Assembly (NCBI GenBank): GCA_944338265.1
Contig: CALVLO010000001.1
Span: 1-30,204, forward strand
Source: an uncultured Clostridia bacterium
GTDB lineage: Bacteria > Bacillota > Clostridia > Christensenellales > Borkfalkiaceae
Reading direction: 5' to 3'
DNA: 30,204 nt
The position numbers and the translations under genes were made by a program. The notes under the pieces were generated by a model. The model had not been told where the DNA came from and made no database searches. It saw only the letters and a program-made list of their open reading frames with translations. Shown piece after piece: positions 6,776 to 14,044 of the stretch. Numbering within the stretch: position 1 is the first letter of the stretch; every line of letters starts with the position of its first letter.

Positions 6776-7549
6776 ATGGACGATTTTTTACAGCTCATGT
6801 GGACGGGACGACAGGCGTGCAAGCCCGCCTACAGGGTGGGACCCTATCCGCGCAACTGCTACATTTTGCACTACATCCTCGAAGGGCGGGGCAAGGTGCG
6901 GGCGCACGGCGTTGAGACGACGGTGGAGGCGGGGCAAATGTTTGCCATCTGGAAGGGTGAGAGCCTCGTCTACTGTGCCGACGAGCAGGCGCCGTGGACG
7001 TATGTTTGGGTGGATTTTGACGGCGAAGCCGCCTACGGGCTTCTCGCGCAGACAGGGTTTTCCCGCACGGCGCGCGTCTCCCCCACGCTCGAACGGCAGA
7101 TATTTGAACCGCTCTTTGAGCGGCTGCACGCCGCCAATGCTTCGCGGCTGCCGCATGAGGGCTGCGCCGCCCTGCTCGCCCTCTTTTCCGCGCTCATCCG
7201 CGCCTTCCCCGCCGACCGCGCCCCGCGCCTGAAAGCGGCGGAACGCGCCGCGGCGATGCTGCGGGCGGGATTTTCCGATCCCAACCTCCGCATCGACGCC
7301 ATCGCCAAAGCAGAGCACCTGAGCCGTTCGCAGCTCTACCGCCTCTTTTACGGGGAATACGGCGTCTCGCCCAAGTCTTACCTGCGCACCTTGCGCCTCT
7401 CGCTCGCGCGGCGGCTCCTGCAAGAGCACGCCCTCTCCGTTGCGGAAGTTGCCGCCTCCTGCGGCTATACCGATCCCCTCTACTTTTCTGCGGACTTCAA
7501 GCGCGAGTACGGCGACTCCCCCAAGGCATTCGCCAAGAAGCTGCCATAA
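6776..7549 (+). CDS. AraC-family transcriptional regulator
   Basis: The protein has an N-terminal cupin-type sensing domain (about residues 10-140, with 'CYILHYILEGRGKVR' and 'EAGQMFAIWKGE') and a C-terminal double helix-turn-helix AraC domain, including 'LSRSQLYRLFYGEYGVSPKS' and 'VAEVAASCGYTDPLYFS'. The start is placed at 6776 because GGAGAA lies 8 nt before it; the upstream ATG at 6761 would put that ribosome site inside the gene. It is divergent from the GH27 gene with a 98-bp shared control region, the usual layout for a sugar-responsive activator of alpha-galactoside use. The inducer (melibiose, raffinose or a derived sugar) is inferred, not shown. Confidence 0.9.
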   Translation: MDDFLQLMWTGRQACKPAYRVGPYPRNCYILHYILEGRGKVRAHGVETTVEAGQMFAIWKGESLVYCADEQAPWTYVWVDFDGEAAYGLLAQTGFSRTARVSPTLERQIFEPLFERLHAANASRLPHEGCAALLALFSALIRAFPADRAPRLKAAERAAAMLRAGFSDPNLRIDAIAKAEHLSRSQLYRLFYGEYGVSPKSYLRTLRLSLARRLLQEHALSVAEVAASCGYTDPLYFSADFKREYGDSPKAFAKKLP

Positions 7550-7570
7550 AACGCTGTCCCGCACGGCGAT

Positions 7571-7600
7571 AAAAAAACAGGGCGATGCCCTGCTTTTTTA
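7571..7600. terminator. bidirectional terminator between the convergent AraC and yitT genes
   Basis: AGGGC and GCCCT form a short GC stem around GAT, flanked by seven A on the left and six T on the right, so it serves both converging genes. It overlaps the last codon of the yitT-like gene. Confidence 0.8.
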
Positions 7601-8494
7601 TTTTGCGAATTTTCCGTAGACTTCCGAGACCGGCGCGAAGGAGGCGAACGTCCCCGGATAGCGCTTCAGAATGCGCTGCAATTCTCCGATCTGCCGTTTG
7701 CGGATGATGCACACGAGCAGCGCCCGCGCCGCGTGCGAGTACATGCCCGTTGCGTTGAGTTCGGTCACGCCGTGGTGCAGCCGATCCATGATCTCTGCCG
7801 CGAGCTCCTCCGGCTGATCGGTGACGATCTCAAAGCGGTATGCCACCTGAAAGCCGTGCAGGATGACATCGCACATCTTGCTCGTCACAAAAAGAGAGAC
7901 GAGCGCGAGGAGGACGGGCTCGAGCTTTGCCGTAAAGCCCATGCCGCGGTGATAGACAAAGAAGGAAGCCACCACGACGCAGGCATCGAAGACCGCCGTC
8001 ATGCCGCTCACGCTGAGGTTGCGGAATTTTTTGTTGACGAGGGAGGCGAGTACCGTCGTCCCGCCGCTCGTGCCGCAGCTCCTGAGCATGATGGCAAGCG
8101 ATACGCCCAAGAGCACGCCGCCCGCGATCGCCGCGAGGATGTGATTATTGGCGGGGCGGTAAAAGACCATCCCCGGGATGTGCCCGAACGCGATCAAAAG
8201 CCCCGAGGTGAGCAGCATGGAGAGCGTGGAGATGACGGCGCCGTACTTCCCCAAGAGGAAGAATGCCACAAAAAAGAGCGGCACGTTGAGCATGATGAGG
8301 AAGATGCCCGCGCTCCAGCCCGTTCCCTCCTCCAAGAGGACGGCGATGCCGTTGATCCCGCCGGGCGCAAAGTCGTTCGGCGTGACGAAGAGATAGATCG
8401 CGACCGCCCGCAGCACCCCCGAAAGCAGCACGGGCAGCACCGCCACCCATGCCCAATGTGCCATCGTTTTCCATACCTGCGCCGTCTTTTGCAT
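7598..8494 (-). CDS. YitT family membrane protein (DUF161 + DUF2179)
   Basis: The 298-residue protein has five or six hydrophobic segments in the first 200 residues and a soluble C-terminal DUF2179 domain (about 210-290, with 'RFEIVTDQPEELAAEIMDRL' and 'GVTELNATGMYS'). The membrane part shows family motifs such as 'PGGINGIAVLLEE' and 'RSCGTSGGTTVLASLV'. YitT proteins are widespread in Firmicutes. Their transport substrate is not established, and the C-terminal domain is thought to sense a ligand. It is monocistronic, with its own promoter (8530-8558), AGAGG ribosome site and terminator. It converges with the AraC gene. Confidence 0.9.
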   Translation of the reverse strand: MQKTAQVWKTMAHWAWVAVLPVLLSGVLRAVAIYLFVTPNDFAPGGINGIAVLLEEGTGWSAGIFLIMLNVPLFFVAFFLLGKYGAVISTLSMLLTSGLLIAFGHIPGMVFYRPANNHILAAIAGGVLLGVSLAIMLRSCGTSGGTTVLASLVNKKFRNLSVSGMTAVFDACVVVASFFVYHRGMGFTAKLEPVLLALVSLFVTSKMCDVILHGFQVAYRFEIVTDQPEELAAEIMDRLHHGVTELNATGMYSHAARALLVCIIRKRQIGELQRILKRYPGTFASFAPVSEVYGKFAK

Positions 8495-8529
8495 GTGTGT
8501 TCCTCTCTTTCGTGTTAAAATATGCTTTT

Positions 8530-8558
8530 ATCCTACCATATTTTTGCACGAAAGACAA
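8530..8558 (-). promoter_or_regulatory. promoter of the yitT-like gene
   Basis: On the minus strand TTGTCT and TAGGAT are separated by 17 nt, about 35 nt before the start codon. Confidence 0.5.
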
Positions 8559-8570
8559 GCGCCTGCACAC

Positions 8571-8595
8571 AAAAAAACCCGCCCAAGCGGGCGGG
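8571..8595 (-). terminator. terminator of the Re-citrate synthase gene
   Basis: CCCGCCC (8578-8584) pairs with GGGCGGG (8589-8595) across a 4-nt loop. On the minus strand seven T follow. Confidence 0.85.
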
Positions 8596-8602
8596 GATGC
8601 GA

Positions 8603-9994
8603 TCAGAGACTGAATGCCTCCAACTCGCGGATGCGGTGCGAATCGATGGCGTAGATGAGGTTGACGAGCTCGTCGTCGCCGAACGAGCTGTTGCGCCCCT
8701 CTTCGTACTCCGCATCGATGCGCTCCTTCATCTTCACGACGAGTGGATCGCTCTTTTCGATGCGGTGCTCTTCCGGCAGCTTATAATAATCGTTGATCCA
8801 GAAGGCGATACCTGCAAGCCCGCTCGTCTTGTTGACGGAGACGCGCGCGGGGCGGTTGAGGATCTTTGCAGTATCGAAGATATTGTAGATCTCCTCGTCC
8901 TTCAAGAGCCCGTCCGCATGGATGCCCGCGCGGGTGGAGTTGAAGGCGCGCCCCACAAAGGGCGTTTTGGGCGGAATGTTGTAGCTGATCTCCCGCTCGA
9001 AGTAATCGGCGATCTCTGTGATGGCGGTAAAGTCCATGCCGTCCATCGTGCCGCGCAGACCCGCATACTCCACCGCCATCGCCTCGAGCGGGCAGTTGCC
9101 CGTGCGCTCGCCGATGCCGAGCAGAGAGCAGTTGACCGCGGATGCGCCGTACAGCCAAGCCGTGGAGGCGTTGGAGACGACCTTGTAAAAATCGTTGTGC
9201 CCGTGCCATTCCAAGAGCCCGTGCGGCACGCCTGCATAGTGATGCAGCCCGTACACGATGCCCTGCACGCTGCGCGGCAGGGAGACGCCCGGGAAGGAGA
9301 CGCCGAAGCCCATCGTATCGCACATGCGGATCTTGATGGGGATGCCGCTCTCCGCCGAAAGGCGCATGAGTTCGGTGGCAAACGGCACCACGAAGCCGTA
9401 AAAATCGGCGCGGGTGATATCTTCGAAGTGGCAGCGCGGGCGGATGCCGATCGCGAGCGCGCTCTTGACGATGCCGAGGTACTGATCGAGCGCCTGACGG
9501 CGGGTAAGGTGCATCTTTTTGAAGATGTGATAGTCCGAACAGCTCACCAAAATGCCTGTTTCCGCCACGCCCGTCGACTTGACGAGCTCAAAGTCCTTGG
9601 GGTTGGCGCGGATCCATGTTGTGATCTCCGGGAATTTGAGCCCCGTATCCTGGCAGGCGCGGAGCGCATCCTGATCCTTTTTGGAATAGACGAAGAACTC
9701 CGACTGCCGCACCAAGCCCTTGGGCCCGCCGAGGCGCGCCATCAGCTTGTAGAGATCGACGATCTGCTTCACCGTAAAGGGCGAGGTGGACTGCTGCCCG
9801 TCGCGGAAGGTGGTATCCGTCATCCAGATCTCCTCCGGCATGTTGGTGGGCACATGGCGGTTGTTGAAGGCGATCTTGGGGATGGACTCGTAATCGAAGA
9901 GCTCGCGGTAAAGCTCCGGCTCTTTGACGTCCTGCAATTCGTAGTGATACTTGATATCTTCCAATAAATTGGACTTGTTGCTGTAATAGATCAT
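8603..9994 (-). CDS. Re-type citrate synthase (HMG-CoA lyase-like / isopropylmalate synthase-like fold)
   Basis: The 463-residue protein contains 'TDTTFRDGQQ' (Asp60 to Gln68), 'HFEDITRADFYGF' and the metal-binding 'EWHGHNDFYKV' (His264, His266). It resembles the Re-citrate synthase described from Clostridium kluyveri along its whole length, including 'FFVYSKKD', 'ILVSCSDYHIFKK' and 'STRAGIHADGLLKDEEIYNI'. It condenses oxaloacetate with acetyl-CoA using a divalent metal, with opposite stereochemistry to the common Si-enzyme, and feeds glutamate synthesis in anaerobes lacking the latter. Automatic pipelines often call it 2-isopropylmalate or homocitrate synthase, but it lacks the long regulatory C-terminus of isopropylmalate synthase. 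It is monocistronic, with a near-consensus promoter and its own terminator. Confidence 0.85.
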   Translation of the reverse strand: MIYYSNKSNLLEDIKYHYELQDVKEPELYRELFDYESIPKIAFNNRHVPTNMPEEIWMTDTTFRDGQQSTSPFTVKQIVDLYKLMARLGGPKGLVRQSEFFVYSKKDQDALRACQDTGLKFPEITTWIRANPKDFELVKSTGVAETGILVSCSDYHIFKKMHLTRRQALDQYLGIVKSALAIGIRPRCHFEDITRADFYGFVVPFATELMRLSAESGIPIKIRMCDTMGFGVSFPGVSLPRSVQGIVYGLHHYAGVPHGLLEWHGHNDFYKVVSNASTAWLYGASAVNCSLLGIGERTGNCPLEAMAVEYAGLRGTMDGMDFTAITEIADYFEREISYNIPPKTPFVGRAFNSTRAGIHADGLLKDEEIYNIFDTAKILNRPARVSVNKTSGLAGIAFWINDYYKLPEEHRIEKSDPLVVKMKERIDAEYEEGRNSSFGDDELVNLIYAIDSHRIRELEAFSL

Positions 9995-10032
9995 GTTCCC
10001 TTCTCCGAAAAGCGCCTGACTTATTTCAAAGT

Positions 10033-10062
10033 ATTATAACAAATTCTTCCGCGCCCTGTCAA
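10033..10062 (-). promoter_or_regulatory. promoter of the Re-citrate synthase gene
   Basis: On the minus strand a perfect TTGACA and a perfect TATAAT are separated by 18 nt. GGAGAA precedes the start codon at 9994. Confidence 0.85.
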
Positions 10063-10104
10063 GCGATCGGCGGCGCTCTGCGGCGTGCTTTTGAATATTA
10101 TTCA

Positions 10105-10141
10105 TAAAAACAGGTCTGCATGCAAGTTTTTTGCGCAGACC
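10105..10141 (-). terminator. terminator of the opp operon
   Basis: On the minus strand GGTCTGC (10141-10135) pairs with GCAGACC (10119-10113), with a further GCAA/TTGC pairing inside. The T-rich tract TGTTTTTA follows. It starts 9 nt after the DUF3899 stop. Confidence 0.85.
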
Positions 10142-10149
10142 CGTGATAT

Positions 10150-10560
10150 TTATGCAGTTGGAATTTGATAATATACGATGAGCAGGATGATCGCGACAGC
10201 AAAGTAAACCAGCCCCGTTACGAGCAGGAAGGCATAACTTTGCTCCCCGCTCCGCCCCAGCTTGCGCGCGCGGTACTCTGCATACGTCTCTCTGCTCTTC
10301 GGGAGAAAGGGCAGCAGCGTATGCACGAACCGCCCCACCGCATACCCGATGCCGAGAAACGCGCCCTTGCTGCTCACCCATACGAGCGCGCAGAGCAGCA
10401 AGAAGAGCGCGCCGGCAAGCGTGAAGGCATCGCACAGGAGCCTGCATTGCGTCTTCCACACCGTCTCCCCAAAATACCCCCTTCCCCACAGCATGAGGAC
10501 GACGATGACCGCCGCAACTGCCATGGCGATGAGGTATTTGAGCAATTTCTTAAAAATCAT
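10150..10560 (-). CDS. DUF3899 family membrane protein
   Basis: The 136-residue protein has hydrophobic segments near residues 8-26, 43-65 and 110-132, with a basic stretch between the last two. The central 'LLCALVWVSSKGAFLGIGYAV' and the downstream 'YAEYRARK' fit DUF3899, a Firmicutes membrane family of unknown function. It starts 6 nt after the oppF stop, with GAGAGGGT as ribosome site, and is followed by the operon terminator. It is therefore the last gene of the opp transcript. A link to the transporter is suggested by position only. Confidence 0.8.
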   Translation of the reverse strand: MIFKKLLKYLIAMAVAAVIVVLMLWGRGYFGETVWKTQCRLLCDAFTLAGALFLLLCALVWVSSKGAFLGIGYAVGRFVHTLLPFLPKSRETYAEYRARKLGRSGEQSYAFLLVTGLVYFAVAIILLIVYYQIPTA

Positions 10561-10566
10561 ACCCTC

Positions 10567-11829
10567 TCAAAGCCCGAGCTCGCTGCGGTACTTTTGCTCC
10601 TCCGCATCGTTGCAATACACAAAGTGCCCCGGGCAGACCTCCCTCAGCGAGGGCTTATCCGTAGAATAATCGTGCTCTGCAATGGGGTTGTAGGTGATGC
10701 GCGTGCGCTGCTTTTCGTAGTGCGGATCGGGCAGCGGGATGGCGGAAAGGAGGGAGCGGGTATACGGATGCAGCGGGTGGGCGAAGATCTCGTCCGACGA
10801 TGCGAGCTCGACCATCTTGCCGAAATACATGACGCCGATCCGATCGGAGAAATACTTGACGACGGAGAGATCGTGCGCGATAAAGAGGATGGTGAGCCCG
10901 AGCTTCTCGCGCAGGTCGTTCAAAAGGTTGATGACCTGCGCCTGAATGGAGACATCGAGCGCGGAGATGGGCTCATCGGCAATGATCATATCGGGGCGCA
11001 TGATGACGGAGCGCGCAATGCCGATGCGCTGCCGCTGCCCGCCCGAGAACTCGTGCGGGTATCTGCCCGCGTGCTCGCGCACGAGCCCGACGAGCTCGAG
11101 CATCTCGTACACCTTTTCGTCGATATACGCCTTATCGCGGATGCCGTTGATCACGAGCCCTTCCGAGACGATCTCCCGCACCGTCATGCGCGGATTGAGG
11201 GAAGCGATCGGATCTTGAAAGATCATCTGAATGCGCGTAATGAGCTTGGTCTTGCGGGCGACCGCGCACTTTTTGCGGTATTCCCCGCGCAGCTTTTTGA
11301 GGGCTTCTTCATCCCCCTCTGCCGCGGCGAATTTGGGCGCATACTCGCCCTTGAGCTCTTCGAGCAAGGTGGCGGCATATGCCCTATCGCAGTTCTTGTG
11401 ATCGTAATTTGCCGAGGCGATCTTGCGCTTGTTTTCATCGATGACCGCTTGCAGCGCCTTGCGCTTTTCGGCGATCTGCGCCACAACTTCCTCTGCCTTG
11501 GCGGGATCTTCCTTTGCCGAAGCGCGCAGCGCCTTGGCTTCGCTGCGGAACGCCTTCTTTGCCGCGGCTATGGCATCGCGGTAGGAGCGCGTGCCCGCGC
11601 AGATGCGCTGACCCTTGAAGTAGATATCGCCCGAGGTGATATCGTAGAGTTTGATGATGGAGCGCCCCGTCGTCGTCTTGCCGCAGCCCGACTCGCCGAC
11701 GAGCCCGAAGACTTCGCCCTTCTTCACCTCAAAGCTGACATCATCGACCGCTTTGAGCTCCTTGCGCCCCATCTTGAAGTATTGGCAGAGATGCTCGACG
11801 CGGAGCAAAACTTCGTTGTTATTTTCCAT
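10567..11829 (-). CDS. oppF: oligopeptide ABC transporter ATPase, OppF-type, with a charged helical insertion
   Basis: The protein has a Walker A 'GESGCGKTT', Q-loop in 'MIFQDP', signature 'FSGGQRQR', Walker B 'MIIADEP' and switch His in 'IAHDLS', so it should hydrolyse ATP. Usual OppF proteins are about 310-330 residues; this one is about 420. The extra part, roughly residues 80-195, lies between the strand after Walker A ('DIYFKGQRI') and the Q-loop. It is rich in Ala, Lys, Glu and Arg and looks like long helices. The ATG at 11829 is preferred over an upstream GTG at 11838 because AGGTGG lies just before it; the gene overlaps the oppD end by 11 nt. It would pair with OppD on the cytoplasmic side of OppBC. 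Confidence 0.88.
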   Translation of the reverse strand: MENNNEVLLRVEHLCQYFKMGRKELKAVDDVSFEVKKGEVFGLVGESGCGKTTTGRSIIKLYDITSGDIYFKGQRICAGTRSYRDAIAAAKKAFRSEAKALRASAKEDPAKAEEVVAQIAEKRKALQAVIDENKRKIASANYDHKNCDRAYAATLLEELKGEYAPKFAAAEGDEEALKKLRGEYRKKCAVARKTKLITRIQMIFQDPIASLNPRMTVREIVSEGLVINGIRDKAYIDEKVYEMLELVGLVREHAGRYPHEFSGGQRQRIGIARSVIMRPDMIIADEPISALDVSIQAQVINLLNDLREKLGLTILFIAHDLSVVKYFSDRIGVMYFGKMVELASSDEIFAHPLHPYTRSLLSAIPLPDPHYEKQRTRITYNPIAEHDYSTDKPSLREVCPGHFVYCNDAEEQKYRSELGL

Positions 11830-14041
11830 CTTTGCCACCTACCAATTTTTTCATGCGGGCGATGCGGTCCGTGATCGCCTTGGGCACGGGGACCTTGGGC
11901 GCATCGGGATGCAGCAGCCAGGTTGCCGCATAGTGCGTATCGCTCACGCGGAACATGGGCGGCTGTTCCTCGAAATCGATCTTGAGTGCGTATTTGTTGC
12001 GCTCGGCAAAGGCATCGCCCTTGGGCGGATAGATCATGTTGGGCGGCGTGCCGGGGATGGCATCCAGCTTCTCATCGGTATCGAGATCGGGCATGGAAGA
12101 GAGCAGCGCCCAAGTATACGGATGGCGGGGATCGTAGAAGACATCGTCCGCCGTGCCGTATTCGACGATCTTGCCCGCGTACATGACGGCGATCTTATCT
12201 GCCATGTTCGCAACGACGCCCAGATCGTGCGTGATGAAGATGACGGAGAGATTGCGCTCCGCCTTGAGCTTGTTGATGAGCTCGAGGATCTGCGCCTGAA
12301 TAGTCACGTCGAGCGCAGTCGTGGGCTCGTCGCAGATGAGGATATCGGGGTTTGCCGCGAGCGCGATGGCAATGACGATACGCTGCCGCATCCCGCCCGA
12401 AAACTCGAAGGGATACTGATAGAAGCGGATGCGCGGTTCGGGAATGCCCACTTCGTCCATGAGCTTGATCGCCTTCTCGCGCGCCATCCGCTTGGTGACG
12501 CGGTAGACGACCTGCGACGCCTTATCCTTGAAAAAGTCGATGAGCGCGTAGCACTTTTCATTGAGATCGACCTGCTCTGCGGCGGCGATCTCCGCCTCGT
12601 ACTTTTTGGCGAGGCGCTCGTAAACGGAGAGAATATTTTCGATCTCGCCATCGAGATCCATCACGACCTTGGGCACGACCTTCCAATCCACCGTCTTGCC
12701 CTTGGCAATGAGCGCATCGCGGCGGCGCGTCTGCCGTGCGAAGCGCGCCTCCTCCTTGGGGTTGTTCTTTTTGTAGAAAAAGTACCGTGCGATGGCGCTT
12801 CTGAAGCTCGTGCGGAAGGTGTAGGCGACGCTGTCTTTGATGGGTTCCAAGCGGTCGATGGAGCGGTCGACGCAGGCGACGAGCTCGCGGTAGAGCGCCT
12901 TCGCCTCCTTGCGCGTAAATTCGCCGCGGAAGAAGGTGCGCACCTTCTCCGCCGCCGCCACGACTTCCCGCTTGCCTTCGAGCGCAGCCGCAAAGGAGTG
13001 CCCGAGCCCCGCCGTGGCGAGCCCGAAGAACTCGCGCATGAAGTGCTCTTCGAGATAGGCGAGCGCAAACTCGTTGAGTTCCTCCACCGTCCTGCCCGCG
13101 AGCGAAATATCCTGCCCGGAGAGCTTGCAATAGCCGATGCGGAAGAAGTTGGGGCGGGCGCGGGAGACGATCTCGCCGAGCAGCCCTTTCAGCCGCTCGA
13201 GCGTGCCGACGACCTCGGCGGAGACCTCCGAAGTGCTCTCTTTGCCGATGAGCTTGCGCAAATAGGCGCGGGCAAATTCAAACTTATCGCCGATGGCGTT
13301 CACCTGCTCGCGCAAGAGCGCCGCCATCTCTGCGGTGCGGTCTTCAAACCCGCTCGTAAGGAAGGGATCGCTGACGAGCGCGAGCTTTTTGCCGAAGGCA
13401 ACGAGCCTGCCGCGCACATCGAGCTTTTGGCGGTGCTCCACGCGGAAGAGGAAATCTTCGATATCGGCGATGAGCTCCTCCGCTTGGGTATACGCCTCGT
13501 TATAGGCGCTCTCGAGGCGGAGCGCCTCGATGTTAAAGCTATCGAACAGCTTGACGAGCCGCTTGATCTCGGCGACTTTTTCTTCGTTCTCCCTGCCTGC
13601 GGCTTCCACCATGTGCGCTTCGAGCGCGGCGAGCATGGCGTTAAATTCCCTTCTGCCCGCGCGGCGGTTTGCCTTGTTTTTGAGGAGCATTGCCTCGGTG
13701 ATCTGCTTGCCGATCTTGACGATGGGATCGAGGCTGGAGAGCGGATCCTGGAAGATCATCGAGATCTTATCCCCGCGGATCTTGTGCATATCGTCTTCGC
13801 CGATGCGGAGAAGATCTTTGCCGTCGTAGAGGATCTCGCCGCCCTCGATGATGGCGTTGCCCGCAAGGATGCCGAGGATCGCCTTGGAGGTGACCGACTT
13901 GCCCGAGCCGGACTCGCCGACGATGGCGAGCGTCTCGCCGCGCTGCAAGTTAAAGGAGATATCGCGCACTGCTTTGACGGTGCCGCTCACCGTGCGGAAG
14001 GAGATCTTGAGATTTTTGACTTGTAAAATATTATCTGCCAT
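11819..14041 (-). CDS. oppD: oligopeptide ABC transporter ATPase, OppD-type, with a very large insertion
   Basis: The 740-residue protein is about twice the usual OppD length (330-350). Residues 1-120 carry Walker A 'GESGSGKS' (42-49) and the Q-loop 'MIFQDP' (Gln98). The signature 'FSGGMRQR' (547-554), Walker B 'ILICDEP' (567-573) and switch His605 follow. About 400 residues, roughly 120-520, are inserted after the Q-loop, inside the helical subdomain that contacts the permease; they are charged and mostly helical-looking. The C-terminal oligopeptide-transporter tail is recognisable ('PGTPPNMIYPPKGDAF', 'DTHYAATWLLHPDAP') but lacks the cysteines usually found there. The reading frame is open throughout and catalytic motifs are intact, so this is not an assembly fusion. 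It overlaps oppF by 11 nt. Confidence 0.88.
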   Translation of the reverse strand: MADNILQVKNLKISFRTVSGTVKAVRDISFNLQRGETLAIVGESGSGKSVTSKAILGILAGNAIIEGGEILYDGKDLLRIGEDDMHKIRGDKISMIFQDPLSSLDPIVKIGKQITEAMLLKNKANRRAGRREFNAMLAALEAHMVEAAGRENEEKVAEIKRLVKLFDSFNIEALRLESAYNEAYTQAEELIADIEDFLFRVEHRQKLDVRGRLVAFGKKLALVSDPFLTSGFEDRTAEMAALLREQVNAIGDKFEFARAYLRKLIGKESTSEVSAEVVGTLERLKGLLGEIVSRARPNFFRIGYCKLSGQDISLAGRTVEELNEFALAYLEEHFMREFFGLATAGLGHSFAAALEGKREVVAAAEKVRTFFRGEFTRKEAKALYRELVACVDRSIDRLEPIKDSVAYTFRTSFRSAIARYFFYKKNNPKEEARFARQTRRRDALIAKGKTVDWKVVPKVVMDLDGEIENILSVYERLAKKYEAEIAAAEQVDLNEKCYALIDFFKDKASQVVYRVTKRMAREKAIKLMDEVGIPEPRIRFYQYPFEFSGGMRQRIVIAIALAANPDILICDEPTTALDVTIQAQILELINKLKAERNLSVIFITHDLGVVANMADKIAVMYAGKIVEYGTADDVFYDPRHPYTWALLSSMPDLDTDEKLDAIPGTPPNMIYPPKGDAFAERNKYALKIDFEEQPPMFRVSDTHYAATWLLHPDAPKVPVPKAITDRIARMKKLVGGKDGK

Positions 14042-14044
14042 GGC

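Noticed and set aside
7598..8494. A link of the YitT protein to the alpha-galactosidase system
   Set aside because: It converges on the AraC gene across a terminator and has its own promoter, so position gives no support for a shared role.
11651..14026. A 791-codon open frame on the plus strand opposite oppD
   Set aside because: It is antisense to an ATPase with all its motifs and shows low-complexity, Arg/Asp/Glu-rich translation typical of a shadow frame.
11819..14041. OppD as an assembly chimera of two genes
   Set aside because: One open frame joins the two halves of a single ATPase domain in the correct order, and OppF and OppC show similar but separate insertions, so a real insertion is the better explanation.
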